Assembly: GCA_002914845.1 (NCBI GenBank)
Contig: JXTC01000084.1
Span: forward strand, 400,784-464,783
Reading direction: 5' to 3'
Source of the DNA: Trema orientale
Taxonomy: Eukaryota > Streptophyta > Magnoliopsida > Rosales > Cannabaceae
Length of the DNA: 64,000 nt
Numbering within the stretch: the stretch's first letter is position 1; each line of letters opens with the position of its first letter. The notes under the pieces were generated by a model. It worked only from the letters and a program-made list of their open reading frames with translations, did no database searches and had not been told where the DNA came from. The position numbers and the translations under genes are program-made. Of the stretch, positions 13,717-26,114 are shown piece by piece.

Positions 13717-16678
13717 ACCCAGTAGCCCTAATTTACTTTTTGTCTCCGCACTCATCTTCCTAACACATCTCTTAATAGAATTCAAAATTCAAAATTTCTT
13801 TTTCCACTCCATACAAATGTTCTTTCACTCCAAAACTGGAAACTCAAACTAAATGAAAATATATTCTCTTATCTATTTTTTTTTTTTTTAAAAAAAAACT
13901 ATACCTCTTTTATCCTGATCTTTAGTTTTAAGCTATCTTGACAAAACTCGCTCTATAATGGATTTTTTATTATATATATATATTTTAAAAGATTATATGA
14001 ACTATTTATGAGAAATTGAAAGATTAAGCCATTATCAATAATCTTTTTCATTCTTTTCTTTTATTTTTGTTTTTTAAAAATAAATTTCTTTTCTCATGAA
14101 GAAGTTTAAATTCTTATTTGTTTTGGGCTTAGGAATTATGATTCTTATGTTATTGCTCCTGAACTGTAGACCTAAACTGAAGGGAAAAAAAAAAAAAAAA
14201 AAGAGGATGACTAGTTATTGAGAATCTAGTTATACAACTGTTCTCATAAAAAATGTTAAAGATGCTTAGCTATTTAATCTAGCTATAATTATAAAAGACT
14301 ATTTAAACTATTTTTTTTTTAAAAAAAATCGAATGAGTTATTGAGAATCTAGTTGATCTCATAAAAAGTGTTAAAGATGCTAGCTATTTAATCTAGCTAT
14401 AATTATAAAAGACTATTTGAACTATTTTTTTTATAAAAAAAAAAAAATCGAACTATTTTGATTTCTTAGACTTATATATGGTGTAATAAGTTGACCGAAA
14501 TAATGAGTATTTAATAAGTTTATTTGAAAAGGTGTGAGAAGAAATAAAATTATAATGATATATGCATATTCATGATATTTTATATAAAGGTACGTAAGTT
14601 TGTCATTAAATAAGGATAAAAAGAGGAGGGGAAAAAAAAAAAAAAAAAGTAACAGAGCCACCCGTTGGGATCCTGCTATGATGTAATCGCAAAGGCATAG
14701 CGCATAAATGTAATATTTCTCATCCCCATATTTTAATCCTTTTAATTTTAGCTTTATAGAAGCTAAAAAATTGTTGATTGTATGATAGGGGCTATTGATT
14801 GTCACCATATCAGCAGTATTCCCATCACTCCGCCCTCCACCATGTCCAACTCAAACCAACTGCGTGGAAGCCTCAGGCGCGCTATGGATCCTCTACGTCT
14901 CCCTCCTCCTCACCTCCATCGGCTCGGGCGGCATCCGGCCCAACGTCGTCACCTTTGCCGCCGACCAATTCGACATGAGCAAGTCCGCCGTGGCCAAGCG
15001 CCGCTGGAACTTCTTCAATATCTACTACTTCTGCATGGGGCTGGCCACACTCACTGCCTTAACCGTCATAGTTTACATCCAAGACAACGTCGGCTGGGGC
15101 TGGGGTCTCGGCATCCCCACTGTCTCCATGGCAATCTCAATCATCGCCTTCCTCGTCGGCTCGCCGCTTTACAAGAAGCTCAAACCTTTAGGTAGTCCAC
15201 TAGTGAGACTGGCTCAGGTGGTTTTGGCCGCCGTGAAGAAGAGGAACGCGGTGGTACCGGCGGACCCCAAGCTCTTGTACGAGAATAAAGAGCTTGATGC
15301 TGATATTTGTTTGCATGAAAGGCTTCTACATTCGAATCAATTCAAGTAAGTAATCTATATTCAAATAAGACCAAATCCATCGTTTAATTACTACTTTATT
15401 TTTTGGCTTGGAATCTTATCAGTACTTATATTTGGAAATAATTAGATATGGTAATTAGTTAGCATAAAAATTAATAAACAATTTCTCTGAATTTTGGATG
15501 TAAAAGATCAGAACAAAACAAAAATATCTCTAATTGACATTATGCATCGTATCGTGTATTAATTGATTAGTGTTTAACATATGTGACCACTTTCTAACTT
15601 TCTTCTGTTCAAATATAAATATGGAAAGAAGTGTGTAATGCTCGAAAGCTGTATTAATATTGTAGACACATGGTCCACATCAACATCAACTGAACTATAT
15701 ATTACACTGCTTTAAATTCTTTTATGTTAATTCAATAGGTTCTTAGACAGAGCAGCCATAGTAACCCCCGGCGACGAGGCAAAAGTTTCAACTACACGTC
15801 CAAACCTATGGAGACTATCTACGGTACACCGAGTGGAGGAGCTAAAATGCATCATCAGAATACTCCCCATCTGGTCTGCCGGAATCCTACTCGTCACCGC
15901 TGAATCTCACCAGCACAGCTTCTTCATCCAACAAGGTCGAACCATGGACCGCCACATAGCCGGATCCTCCTTCCAGATCCCCCCGGGCAGCCTTCCTATC
16001 TTCGGCACCCTCACTATAATCATCGGACTCGTCCTCTACGAACGCCTCTTTGTCCCCTTAGCCCGCCGCCTAACCAAAAACCCCACTGGCATCACATGCC
16101 TTCAGAGGATGGGAATAGGGTTGGCCATCAACATTGTTTCCACCGTCGTCTGTGCCTTCGTTGAAGTGAAGCGGAAATCGGCCGCCGCCCGCCACAACTT
16201 GCTTGACAACCCTACGGCCATGATCCCCATAAGCGTGTTCTGGCTGGTGCCTCAGTATTGCCTCCACGGCCTCGCCGAGGTTTTCATGTCGGTCGGCCGC
16301 CTCGAGTTTCTCTACGATCAGGCGCCCGGGAGCATGAGAAGCACGGCGGTGTCGCTGAATTGGCTCACTCTATCCCTCGGGAATTACGTCGGGACGTTGT
16401 TGGTTACTCTGCTTCATAAGTATACCGGAAGTGGGGATAAAAATTGGTTGCCTGACAGAAATCTCAATCGGGGGAAATTGGAATATTATTACCTGCTCAT
16501 AAGTGGAATTCAAGTTGTTAATTTGGTATACTACGTTGTTTGTGCTTCGCTTTATTCTCACAAGCCAATGGAGGAGGTTAGTCATGAAATAAGTAGAGAA
16601 GGAGATGTTGAATTAGTTCCTAATGATAAGTCTGACGAGGAGATAGATGTGCTTGTACGTGGAAAAAGCAGAGTTTGA
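6768..16678 (+). CDS. NPF3.1: NRT1/PTR family (NPF3-type) membrane transporter
   Basis: Four exons join in frame with GT-AG borders: 6768-6876, 9713-9930, 14789-15345 and 15739-16678, giving 1824 nt and 607 residues, the usual NPF length. The protein is a proton-coupled major-facilitator transporter with about 12 membrane segments and a central cytoplasmic loop. Family signatures include ANEICDR (residues 37-43, the ExxE[K/R] proton-coupling motif with Asp for the second Glu), LTNFDGTTNFTP, GALIADSFAGRFWT, GSGGIRP, QDNVGWGWGLGIPT, LSTVHRVEELK, NWLPDRNLNRG and the tail motif LEYYY. Its best remembered match is Arabidopsis NPF3.1, reported to move nitrate/nitrite and gibberellin; the substrate here is inferred, not shown. 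The start is the first ATG after the TATA region and gives a normal charged N terminus. Intron 2 carries a solo LTR, yet no exon is damaged. An AATAAA follows the stop at 16696. Confidence 0.93.
7382..7410 (+). repeat. CTG/CTT microsatellite in NPF intron 1
   Basis: Four to five GCT units run directly into CTT units. It is noncoding and otherwise unremarkable. The rest of intron 1 (6877-9712) is AT-rich with poly-A and poly-T tracts and shows no gene. Confidence 0.8.
8880..9545. repeat. Small GGTTAC/GTAACC motif clusters in NPF intron 1
   Basis: Two short clusters, about 8880-8945 and 9430-9540, consist of phrases such as AACTCAATTGGTTACC, AGTTACTAGTTATCAG and ACTGGTTACCGATTACTAG. They closely resemble the much larger cluster at 58940-60330. 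The function is unknown. Confidence 0.6.
10384..10612. mobile_element. Possible small foldback MITE in NPF intron 2
   Basis: The left side (from about AGGAACTGAGTACAATAG) and the right side (ending AGTAAGGATT-like on the reverse strand, CTATATTGGCTCCC on the plus strand) are imperfect reverse complements. The inner phrases AATCTAATGGTTACAATT and AATCTAATGGTCAAAATT add to the symmetry. The flanking bases are TA-rich, so no target duplication can be assigned. Confidence 0.4.
10816..13398. mobile_element. Solo LTR with perfect 5-bp target duplication in NPF intron 2
   Basis: The 2583-bp insert begins TGTCACGGCC and ends TTTTGACA. Its ends form the short inverted repeat TGTCA/TGACA typical of LTRs. 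It is flanked on both sides by ATAAC (10811-10815 and 13399-13403). No gag or pol coding is present, so this is best read as a solo LTR left by recombination between the two LTRs of a retrotransposon, or alternatively a large non-autonomous element. The TGTCACG start and long LTR recall Ty3/gypsy families with multi-kb LTRs; that assignment is inference. The 112-residue open frame inside it (12880-13218, minus) has no protein character that I recognise. Confidence 0.78.
13637..13716 (+). repeat. CAA/AAT microsatellite
   Basis: A compound trinucleotide tract with interrupted CAA units followed by about 16 uninterrupted AAT-type units lies in NPF intron 2. It is probably length-polymorphic. Confidence 0.9.
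14214..14457 (+). repeat. Tandem duplication of about 123 bp in NPF intron 2
   Basis: The phrase GTTATTGAGAATCTAGTT starts at 14214 and again at 14337. Both units continue through ATCTAGCTATAATTATAAAA to a T-run/A-run and ATCGAA. The second copy lacks a few bases (the ATACAACTGTT segment). It sits about 330 bp before exon 3. Confidence 0.85.
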
Positions 16679-16695
16679 AATAATTTGTTTGGAAG

Positions 16696-16701
16696 AATAA
16701 A
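16696..16701 (+). terminator. Polyadenylation signal of the NPF gene
   Basis: AATAAA lies 18 bp after the stop codon, followed by T-rich sequence. This is a canonical near-upstream element, unusually close to the stop, so transcripts may also end further downstream. Confidence 0.5.
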
Positions 16702-17089
16702 TTGGCCCCTTGAATTTTGTTTTTCTTGTAAATAACATGTAATTTTTTTTCAAAATTAGTTTTTTTCTCACTTAATTTAGCTTTTTCTTTTTTAAATTTA
16801 TAAAATTTTAAGTATGTCCTTCAAATTTTGAGTTACATCTTTCTATAATTAAACCACATTTGATTTTTACCCTCTTTAGATTAAATTTCTACTGCTTGAC
16901 GTGATAGGTGTATTACCATATACATATTGTATATTGCATGGAAGGAGATCGGAGATCCTCTATCTTATATTTCATGTCCCGAATGGTTTGCTGCCACAAA
17001 ACTGAATTAAGTTAATGGAGTGATCTCTTCCCTCGGACTGAGATCTCAACAAAACAAAAACAATACAAAGAAAAAACGAATATTTAATT

Positions 17090-17600
17090 GCAATTATTGC
17101 ACAGGATTGGAACTCGAGAGATTTGAAGATTTGATGACACACTAAATATCTTCAAAAAGAAATGAGTCCGATTTCTTAAAATCTTGTGTTACACACTATT
17201 TAAGCACCTGCTCGTAGAAGACATCAGCTCATTTGGAGCTGGTCGAATAGCGTGGGGCAAGGTGTAACCATACTAGTCGAATAGCATAGAGCAATGTACG
17301 ACCTCTATGTTTCCCAAAATATTCATCTAGACTTTTGGGATAAATCATGGTCAAATCTCACCTACCAAACGAGATTTAACCTGTCGAATGTACAAAAAAT
17401 AATATTTTAATGTAAAGAAACCCCAACTCTTACCTATAAATAGAAGAAAGCAAATCTTTTACTCAAAGAAATAATAGACTAGTGGACTTAGGATTCCTTG
17501 TTCGAAGGAGCGAATCACTTTAAAAATCTTTTATTCTAGTGTCTACTACTAATTTTCATCACTATCTTAATCCCATTGTTGGACCAATCTTTGGTGACAA
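17090..17600 (+). mobile_element. Possible LTR fragment
   Basis: This stretch has the layout of an LTR promoter: CCTATAAATAGAAG near 17437, then a leader with TTCGAAGGAGCG and CCCATTGTTGGACC. No matching second LTR or internal region is visible nearby. The assignment rests on style only. Confidence 0.3.
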
Positions 17601-17718
17601 CAACTTGCATATACATTTATTTGTATTTTTTTTTCTCTACGAAAATATGACAAATGGGTGTTGAGTGTTGACTAACTTCCCAAAGAAAAAAAAAAAGAAA
17701 CAGAAGAAAAAAACTAAA

Positions 17719-18256
17719 GGGTTAATTACAATAATAGCTTTTGAATTATATATGTTATACTATTTTCGCAATTTGGCTCTAATTTTGAATTATGCAATTG
17801 TTGCAACAACAGATTTTTTGTTACAAACTTCAAAATTTTAATAGAAATGAGTTATTTATAAATTGCATACAATTTGATAACTATGGCCTACAACAAGACT
17901 TCGAATTTTCAACTTAATTACATAGTAGACTATAAAGGATTATGCAATTATTGCAACAATTATTATTTTATCACAAATTGTTAAATTTTTAAAGGAAATG
18001 AGTCATGCACAAATTATACAGTTTAGTAACTATGGCCGAGAACGAGATTCTAACCCTCAGAACAAAATAATAGCCAATCATACACTTTATACACGACCAT
18101 CTTCAGTTAAACAGCTAAGAATTTATTACAAAATGAACATTGCTGTAATAGTCACATACTCCAGGGTATTTTACTATGTAAATTAAAAGTTTGGAGGACA
18201 AAGTTATACAATAGCTATAATTCAGGGACCTCAGAGACCTTTATAATAATTAACCT
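17719..18256. mobile_element. Foldback MITE, copy 1, with 9-bp target duplication
   Basis: The element begins GGGTTAATTACAATAATAG and ends with the approximate reverse complement ATAATAATTAACCT. It is flanked by AAAACTAAA at 17710-17718 and 18257-18265. The interior repeats ATGCAATTATTGCAACAA and similar phrases seen again in the copy at 27237-27818. A nine-base duplication suggests a Mutator-like origin. The short open frame at 17998-18186 lies inside it and is not a gene. Confidence 0.65.
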
Positions 18257-18975
18257 AAAACTAAACATTGTTCTTAAATTCATAATCAACAACTTTTCCT
18301 CTTCCTTTTTCTTTCGATTGGGTTGATCTTCATTTGATTGCAGGTTATTCTTTCTTTTTGCATGCCTGCATGTTTGAATTTCTATGTAAAAGAGTCATAA
18401 GGCGCATATTTGTTCCAATTTAATGTTAATTTTCTTGTTATTCTGTAGAAACAATAGGAGAAAAAGTATATATCATGTTTATGGCTTCTTTCCTCTACGT
18501 TAAAAGATGAGAGACTCATAAAGGGAAAAAAAAAAAGAAAAGAAAAAGGTATATATCATATTTGTAAAATTGCCATTGTTTATGGCTGCTTTCCTCTTCG
18601 TTAGAAGATGAGACCCAGAAAAGTGAAAAAAAAAAAAGTGAGACAGCTCCATATTATTAAGAGTAACTCAGTTAAATATTAGTATGCTTTCATAGTTACG
18701 TGCAAAAATTCTGGATAGATGGCAAGGGAGACAGAGAGTTGGGATAGACACTCCTAATCCGTTTTGTGTGGGACAGCACATGAGACATCTTCATTCTACA
18801 TTCCAGTAAAATATAATAATACCATTAAAATCAATGAGAATAATAAGGATTAATCGAGTTTTAATGAAAAATATTATTTTCTTTTTGTTACTAAAAATGG
18901 TCAAAAAAAATCAATGTAGGGTTTTGATTTTCGTAAATTTTTAATATCAGGGTATTATTTTGCAAAGTCCAAACT

Positions 18976-19558
18976 TGATGTAGCAGCCCACAGCCCAAAT
19001 AACTATGACTCAGAGCCAAAGCCTAAAATTCCAAAACCCAATCTATAGAACATTCTATTGGTTGGTAGAATACTTTTGTATGTTAGGTATTGTAGACTTA
19101 TTTATTTGAAATGTACTAGGTTATTTACATTGTTTATTTGAAGTGTGTTAAATAAATAATCTTTTTTATTTGAAGTGTGTTAGATAAATAATTTATTTAT
19201 TTGAAGTGTGTTTGGTTGGTAGGTGCTAGGTGTATAATTGTAAGTTTAATTTGTTTATTTGAAGTGTGTTTGATTGGTAAGTGTTAGGTGTATGGTTATA
19301 AGTTTAATTTGTTTATTTTAAGTGTGTTTGGTTGGTAGGTGCTAGGTGTATGGTTGTAAGTTTCTTAGAATTATTTTATTGGATGATTTAGATTAATCCT
19401 AAACTTATATAAATAGTCTTCATCGGCAAGAGTTGCAATTATCCAATCTTCAATCAAATCTTAGTTTTCTCTTCTAAATTCTCTTTGAGAATTTTGTTTA
19501 TTTCTCTTTTCTTTGTGAGAACACAAGTTAGAGCGAAATCTAGTAATCCGCTGCATCA
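18976..19558 (+). repeat. 5' LTR of the Ty3/gypsy element, enlarged by internal tandem repeats
   Basis: It starts TGATGTAGCAGC and ends CCGCTGCATCA, matching the 3' LTR end to end. It is 583 bp against 435 bp for the 3' LTR. The difference lies at 19130-19350, where the phrase TTTATTTGAAGTGTGTT and the following TTGGTTGGTAGGTGCTAGG recur several times in tandem. TTATATAAATAG near 19405 is the likely LTR TATA box. Confidence 0.92.
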
Positions 19559-19580
19559 ATTAGTACCAGAGCCTACCTCT
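19559..19580 (+). other. Primer binding site (tRNA-Met type)
   Basis: Directly after the 5' LTR the sequence TTAGTACCAGAGCC resembles the TGGTATCAGAGC site complementary to the 3' end of methionine tRNA, the common primer of plant LTR retrotransposons. Two or three bases deviate. Confidence 0.6.
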
Positions 19581-20171
19581 GTATCAGGCAGAGCTTTCCT
19601 GCTACCATCACCCTATACATACATACCAAAAAAAAGAAAAATCCTTATTTCATCATCACCTTTGTTATCTAATCCTTACCATCGCCTTCCTACAATAATT
19701 ATTTACCACATACATATATATAATCCTTTCATATACTATCTTTGTTTCAAAAAAAAAAAAGAAAGGGGGTATATCAAGGTTTCCTCCTTAGAGAACTTGC
19801 TTCCTTCCTTTAGCAAGGTAACATATATATATATTTGTAAACTTTTTTTTTCCCTTACTATTTAGACTTTTGAGAGTTTTATTTTTCTTTACTTTTAAGA
19901 GTTTGTACTATTTTCTTTCCTGTAAAAGTTAAAAAAAAAAAGAGTAAAAAATAAATAAAAAAAAAAGTAAAAAGTAAAAAAAAAGTGTAAATATATATAT
20001 ATACACATATATTTCTTTCTAATAGAAAATATCGGACAGAGAGTCTAGCCAATAAAATCCCGTTGTAGAAAAGTTCGCAACAAAGGATCAGTCGAAACAC
20101 TTGATAGAAGATTGTAAAATTTAGAGATAATGCTTACAAATTTGACTCGACACTTTCTTGGGGGACGAAAC

Positions 20172-23100
20172 AATGGTTATGAGCAAAGAAAACATGACGA
20201 AGTTGATCTTCTTGGAAATTTTAGGTGGCATCGAAATCAATGAAGATTCTAGTGAAGACGATGAAGGACTAGCCTACCCGAAAATAACCAAGGACCTCAG
20301 CAAAATGACTACCGCATGAAGATTGAGATTCCCCAATTTAATAGTCTATTCGTGATTGAAGAATTCCTTGATTGGTTAGCTGAAATGGAGAAGTTCTTTG
20401 ATTATTAGGTTACTCAAAAATACATAAAAGTCAAATTGGTGGCTTATTGACTCAAAGGAGGCACGTTAGCTTGGTGGGATCAATTATAAGTGACACATAT
20501 TCGGCAAGGAAGAAATAAAGTTTGCACTTGGCAGGGGATGAAACAATTGATTCTTGGCAGGGGATGAAACAATTGATGATCGAGCACTTCCTACCTCTAG
20601 ATTACGAACAAGCACTTTTTAGTCGGTATCAACATTGCCGACAAGCACACCAGACAGTACAAGAATACATAACCGAATTTCATAGACTAGCTGCCTGAGT
20701 GGACATTCGTGAATTCGAAAGTCAAAAGATTTCTAGATTCATTGATGGACTTCGCGTAAACATACAAGACGAGGTATTTAAACAATCTCATAATACTTTA
20801 TCTAGTGCAATTCAACTCGCTTTGAAAATTGAAACTCAGCTCAACAAAAGGACAAATCGCAATCCAACAACTTCACAATCCTCTACACCACCACAAAGAT
20901 CTGATTTGACCAAAGGGAAGGTCATAGCAAGACAATACGATGAAGCACTAACAATCTTTATGCAGTTCCGAGAGGTAATAAATGTTATCGTTGTAGATAA
21001 ACAGGCCACTATTTAAATCAATGTCGTCAGAACAGACTTGTCAATCTAATCACACATGATAAAGACGTCGAAGGGGATGAGACGTATTTCGAGAATGAGG
21101 AGTACGTGGATGAAGCCGAACCAGAGGAAGTCATTTATATAGATGAAGGTATTTCCTTAGTGATAAGACGATTGATGTATACACTAAAGAAGAAAGAAGA
21201 TATGCAACGATATAACATCTTCAAGACCCGCTGTATGGTTGAATAATGAGTGTATGATCTTTTCATTAATAGTGGTATATGGTCCAAGACTATAGTGGAC
21301 AAGTTATAACTACCAACCCAACCACACACTACTTCATATCGCATTGGTTTGATCAAGGATGTCGGTGAAACAAAGGTGACAGAACAATGTCAAGTTCCTT
21401 TCTCCAACGGTAAATACAAAGATGAAGTATTATGTGATGTTGTTGATATGGATGCTTATTATATGTTGCTTAGTTGACCTTAGTAGTTCGATTTAAACAC
21501 CATGCATAATGGCAAAGCTAATACATACAGCTTCTATAAGGATAATATAAAGATTACTTTGGCTCCTATGAGGCTGCAAAATAACCAAACAACCTCCACC
21601 AGGACCAACTTTTCTTTTGTATCTAAAGAGGCATATACTCCTATCAATATTCCTGTACAAATTCAAACGTTGCTGTCGGAATTTGAAGACATCATTCTTG
21701 AGGAGTTACCCACTGGTTTGCCACCCCTACGAAATATTTAACACCAGATTGATCTTGTTCCCAGAGTAAGCTTACCGAGTCTGCCACACTACCGCATGAG
21801 TCCTAAGGAGTATGAGATCCTGCAAACACAAGTCCAAGACCTTCTCAAGAAAGGGATGATTAGAGAAAGTATGAGCCTTGTGGCTGTATCTGTACTCCTA
21901 ACACCGAAGAAAGATGGAAGCTGGTGGATATGCATTGATAGTCAGGCCATCAACAAGATTACAGTACGATACCAATTTCCTATCCGACGATTGGATGACA
22001 TGCTTGATAGATTAGGAGGATCAAAACTCTTTTCTAAGATTGATTTGTGGAGTGGATACTATCAGATTCGTATTCGTCTTGGAGATGAATGGAAGACTGC
22101 ATTCAAAACACATGAAGGACTGTACAAGTGGTTAGTTATACCGTTTGGTCTATCCAATGCCCTGAGTACTTTCATGAGATTAATGAATCAGGTATTCTAA
22201 CCTTTCATTGGAAGATTTGTCGTCATTTATTTTGATGATATTTTGGACTATAGCCAGAATGAGGAGGATAATCTACAATACTTGACCAAAGTTTTTAATG
22301 CACTTTGTGAGAATCAATTGCATGTCAACTTGAAGAAATCTAGTTTTATGACTGATAACTTAGTCTTCTTGGGCTTTGTTGTAAGTTCTAATGGAATTAA
22401 AGTTGATTAAGATAAGGTAAAGACTATCCGAGAATGGCCAACACTAAAGACCATTACAGAAGTTCGGAGTTTTCGTAGTATCGCAACGTTCTATAGATGG
22501 TTTATGAGAAACTTTAGCACTATAGCCGCACTGCTCATCGATTATTTAAAGCAGAAGCAATTCCTTTAGACAGAAGAAGCATAACAGAATTTTGCTGTCT
22601 CGAAGGAAAAACTTACAAATGTACCCGTCCTTACACTTCCTGACTTCGACAAAATTTTCGAAGTCAACTGTGCCACTTCTGGCATAGGAGTTGGAGTTGT
22701 TCTATCCCAAGATATGAAACTGATAGCTTTCTTTAGTAAAACGCTCAGCGAAGCCAGAAAAAAATGGTCAATTTACGAGCAAGAATTATATGCAGTTGTT
22801 CGCACATTGCAACAATGGGAGCTGTATCTAGTACAAAAGGAATTTATTCTCAATACGGATCATCAAGCTCTTAATTACCTCAATAACTTTTCCAAACCAA
22901 ATTAGATGCATGCTCGTGTTGGGATATTTGTCCTAAAAAATAGATTTCTAATTTTACCCTTTTAGTGTAAACAACTTTCTCTTATATGCAATTATGATAT
23001 TTGCTAGATTAAACTATCTCAGTTGAATAGTTTATTTATCTGAAAAAGATTCCATGACTTTATTTGTGTATAAAAAAACAAACATGATTAAGTATTAATT

Positions 23101-26076
23101 ATAGAGAGACTTGTTTCTTTATCTAAGTCTAAATGAATTAGTTCACAATCTATAAATAAAGATGGAATACTTTATTTACTAAAGATTGTAGTATTTGTCT
23201 ATCTCAACGGGAGTGATGTGTCTCAAATCATTGAAGTATCTGACTTCTGATAGAAACATTAGTACAACATAAATAAGTTATGTGTATTGAACTGGACCAG
23301 GTAATATAAAGAATTGGAGTACCTTAACTCTATTCTTATATTACCACAAACTAGCTCTTAGCATATAGATCTTAATCCTTGATGTTTGACTGGACTTGCT
23401 TTCATGGGTTATAGCCTTTTGATTTGTTAAAAGACTAGTCTCTGTGAAATTAGAGACGAACTCTGACATATTGGAGGTTATGATTTATGAATTGATAGGA
23501 ACACCAAATAGTTAAGGACACTATACATTAATGCCCCTTTAAGATCTTTCAAGATTCATAGAATAATTAAATATAAGATCTTAGTATTCACTTTGTGAAT
23601 TGATTGATAATTTTGTCTAAATGACCATTGAAAACAAAATTATCGATAATATTATCCCTTGATAGAAAGATGGTAACTTAAAGATAAATATGTGTTAGAG
23701 GGATATTACGGTAATTTTACCTATCTAACTACGACATTGTATAGGGATTCTATATGTGGTATAGAATATACTAGATGGATCTGTTTATCAAGGCTGTTAA
23801 TTAAATCTCTATAAAAGATATGACATTTAATCTAAGAGTGCAGTATTGGACCTTTAGTGGAGTGTCCCCTTTACTAATAGTATTTATATAAATACCATAA
23901 TAAGAGTTATTATGTATATATCATACTATTGGAGCTTAGATTATTTGGATCTATTAGGTCCCTTGTCTAACTCAACAAAACTTGTTAATTGGTTGGTGGT
24001 ATTTGTGAAATTAGTTTCATAAAACTGTGTAAAATAATGATTCTATACAGAAGTTGGTATTTTTATAAATAAGTTACATGAGTTGGACATATTTATAAAA
24101 ATACACCCAAAGCCCAAATTGGAGAATAAGTCCAATCCTAGTTGGACTATGATTAGTAGTTTTGGGCCCCATATATATAAGATATATGAGAGGAAAAATC
24201 GCACAGTAACACATACAGTATCACACGCATAAGGCACTGGGAGAGAGAGAGATTTCGACCAACCTAAAGGCTAAGTGAGAGAGAAAAAATTTCCAGTAAC
24301 CTCACACTTTCATTTCACATCCTGGTGTTCCAAAAGATCAAGAAGGTGTTCTTGATCATTCTCCAACGTAGGATTTAACTTGGTGCCCACTCACCTCTTC
24401 AATTAAGAGCAAGAGCATAGACAAGAAGATTTAGGATTGGAGATTTGATCACTATCAATAAGGAGATTAAGAAGGAGCACGCTATAAGAGGTAAACCCTA
24501 ATCTCATCTCTAGGGTTTGTGTATCTAGATTTGATTTATATTATACATGATCCTGTATATAATATATGCATGTTCTATGGTTATGAAAATTATTTTCATG
24601 TAAAAATTTTAAAACCTAAATCCGCAAATTTTTCCGCTACGTTCATGATGTGATCATGTGTTTTCCATATTTGCATGCATGTATGTTTTTTTTTCTAAGT
24701 GTTAGGCCCAAAAACCATCAGACCATCAGCTCGATAGATTGCCTATATCCAGAAGTTTGCTTTCTCTCTCAGGCATAAGTCAGGACAATTAAACAAAGTC
24801 ACTGATGCATTGAGTCATCGAGTTATGTTGCTAACTGCTGTCCAAAATGAAATAATCGCTTTTGATTATTGAAAGACTTATATGCAGATGATGAAGATTT
24901 CAAGGAAGAATGGTAGAAGTATATTAGTGGAGTTGCAGATAAACATCAAATATATGATGGTTTTCTTTTTTTGAAAACTATTTATGTATTCTATGAGGAT
25001 CTCTCAGAGAACACATCATTCAAGAGCTACACGCAGAAGGGTTAGGAGGATACATGAGGCGAGACAAAACTATTTCATTAGTAGAAGCTCGATACTTTTG
25101 GCGACATCTTAAGCGTAATGTCGAGAAATTTGTCAAGCGTTATAATATATACCAGACTACAAAGGAACAAGCTCAAAACACTGGACTAGATATGCCACTT
25201 CCTATTCTTGACGCTCCTTGGGAAGATTTATCAATGAATTTTATTTTGGGACTACCACGAACACAGAGAGGTTCAGATTTTATCTTTGTTATGGTAGATC
25301 GTTTTTTAAAGATGGCCCATTTTATTCCCTGCAAGAAAACTTTAGATGCTGCCCACATTGCTTAATTGTTCTTTCGAGAGATTGTTCGTCTGTATGGGTT
25401 ACCAATGACAATAGTTTTTGATTGCGATAGTAAATTCCTCAGTCATTTTTGACGCACTTTGTGGAAGAGAGTTGATACCATTTTACAGTTTAGTTGCACT
25501 TATCATCCCTAAACAAATGGACAAACTGAAGTCACCAATCGCACGCTGGGCAATATTTTACGATGCTTGATTAAAGAAAGCCCCAGACAATGGGAGAATG
25601 TCCTATCGCAAGCTGAGTTTACCTTTAACAATGTGCCAAATCGTTCCAGCGATAAATTTCTATTTGAAATTGTTCATATTTGTCCTCTGTTGCATACTCT
25701 CGACTTGGTACATTTACCAAAACTTCCAGAGATGAATATTATTATCGATTATTTGATTAATAAGGTGATCCACATCCACGAAGAAGTCAAAAGAAAGTTA
25801 GAGGAGTCCACTGCAAAATACAAGGCTAATGCTGACAAGCACAGAAGATTCAAATAATTCAAAAAGGGGGATTTTATAATGGTTCACTTGCGTAAAGAAA
25901 GACTTCCAGTAGGGGAATACAATAAACTCAAGCAGAAGAAAATTAGCCCTTTTCGTATCATTCAAAAGAATAATGATAATACATATGTGATTGATCTACC
26001 AGATAGTTACACAAATTTTAAGACCTTCAATGTTCAAGATCTATACGAGCACCATAGACTAGAAGTTATACCTTGA
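20172..26076 (+). pseudogene. Degenerate gag-pol of the Ty3/gypsy element
   Basis: Gag runs from about 20172 to 21060, with a capsid-like region (FLDWLAEMEKFFDY, GGTLAWWDQ) and a CCHC zinc knuckle near 20970-21020 of the form CX2CX4HX4C, already interrupted by a stop. Reverse transcriptase occupies about 21790-22440 with [14 protein letters not shown], the PFGL motif and the catalytic YFDDIL near 22230. RNase H follows at 22620-22905 (ATSGIGVGVVLSQ, TDHQAL) and resumes after the nested LTR at 24734. Integrase is at 25020-25860, with a zinc-finger-like N part and a D-D-E core region (HPxTNGQTE at about 25507). The C-terminal part (25879-26076) ends with TFNVQDLYEHH. Numerous stops and frame changes make it non-functional. 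Confidence 0.9.
22917..24728 (+). mobile_element. Solo LTR nested in the gypsy RNase H region
   Basis: The 1812-bp insert starts TGTTGGGATATTTGTCC and ends GACCATCA. It is bounded by the exact 5-bp repeat GCTCG at 22912-22916 and 24729-24733. Removing it rejoins the RNase H reading frame: NYLNNFSKPN before it and YIQKFAFSLRHKSGQLNK after it. It contains a TATA-like TTTATATAAATA near 23884 and a downstream CCCTAATCTCATC region, as in Copia LTRs. No internal coding region is present, so it is a solo LTR. The minus-strand open frame at 24043-24237 is incidental. Confidence 0.85.
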
Positions 26077-26100
26077 GCGACTCGAGGCCGAGTTCTTTTC

Positions 26101-26114
26101 AAGAGGAGGAGAAC
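26101..26114 (+). other. Polypurine tract
   Basis: AAGAGGAGGAGAAC immediately precedes the 3' LTR and is the expected plus-strand priming site for reverse transcription. Confidence 0.8.

Noticed and set aside
14431-14808. 125-residue minus-strand frame before NPF exon 3
   Set aside because: Translation of AT-rich intron and T runs, ending in a string of Phe.
21796-22440. Reverse transcriptase considered as an endogenous plant virus
   Set aside because: LTRs, target duplication, CCHC gag and integrase downstream of RNase H identify a Ty3/gypsy retrotransposon; no movement or coat protein is seen.
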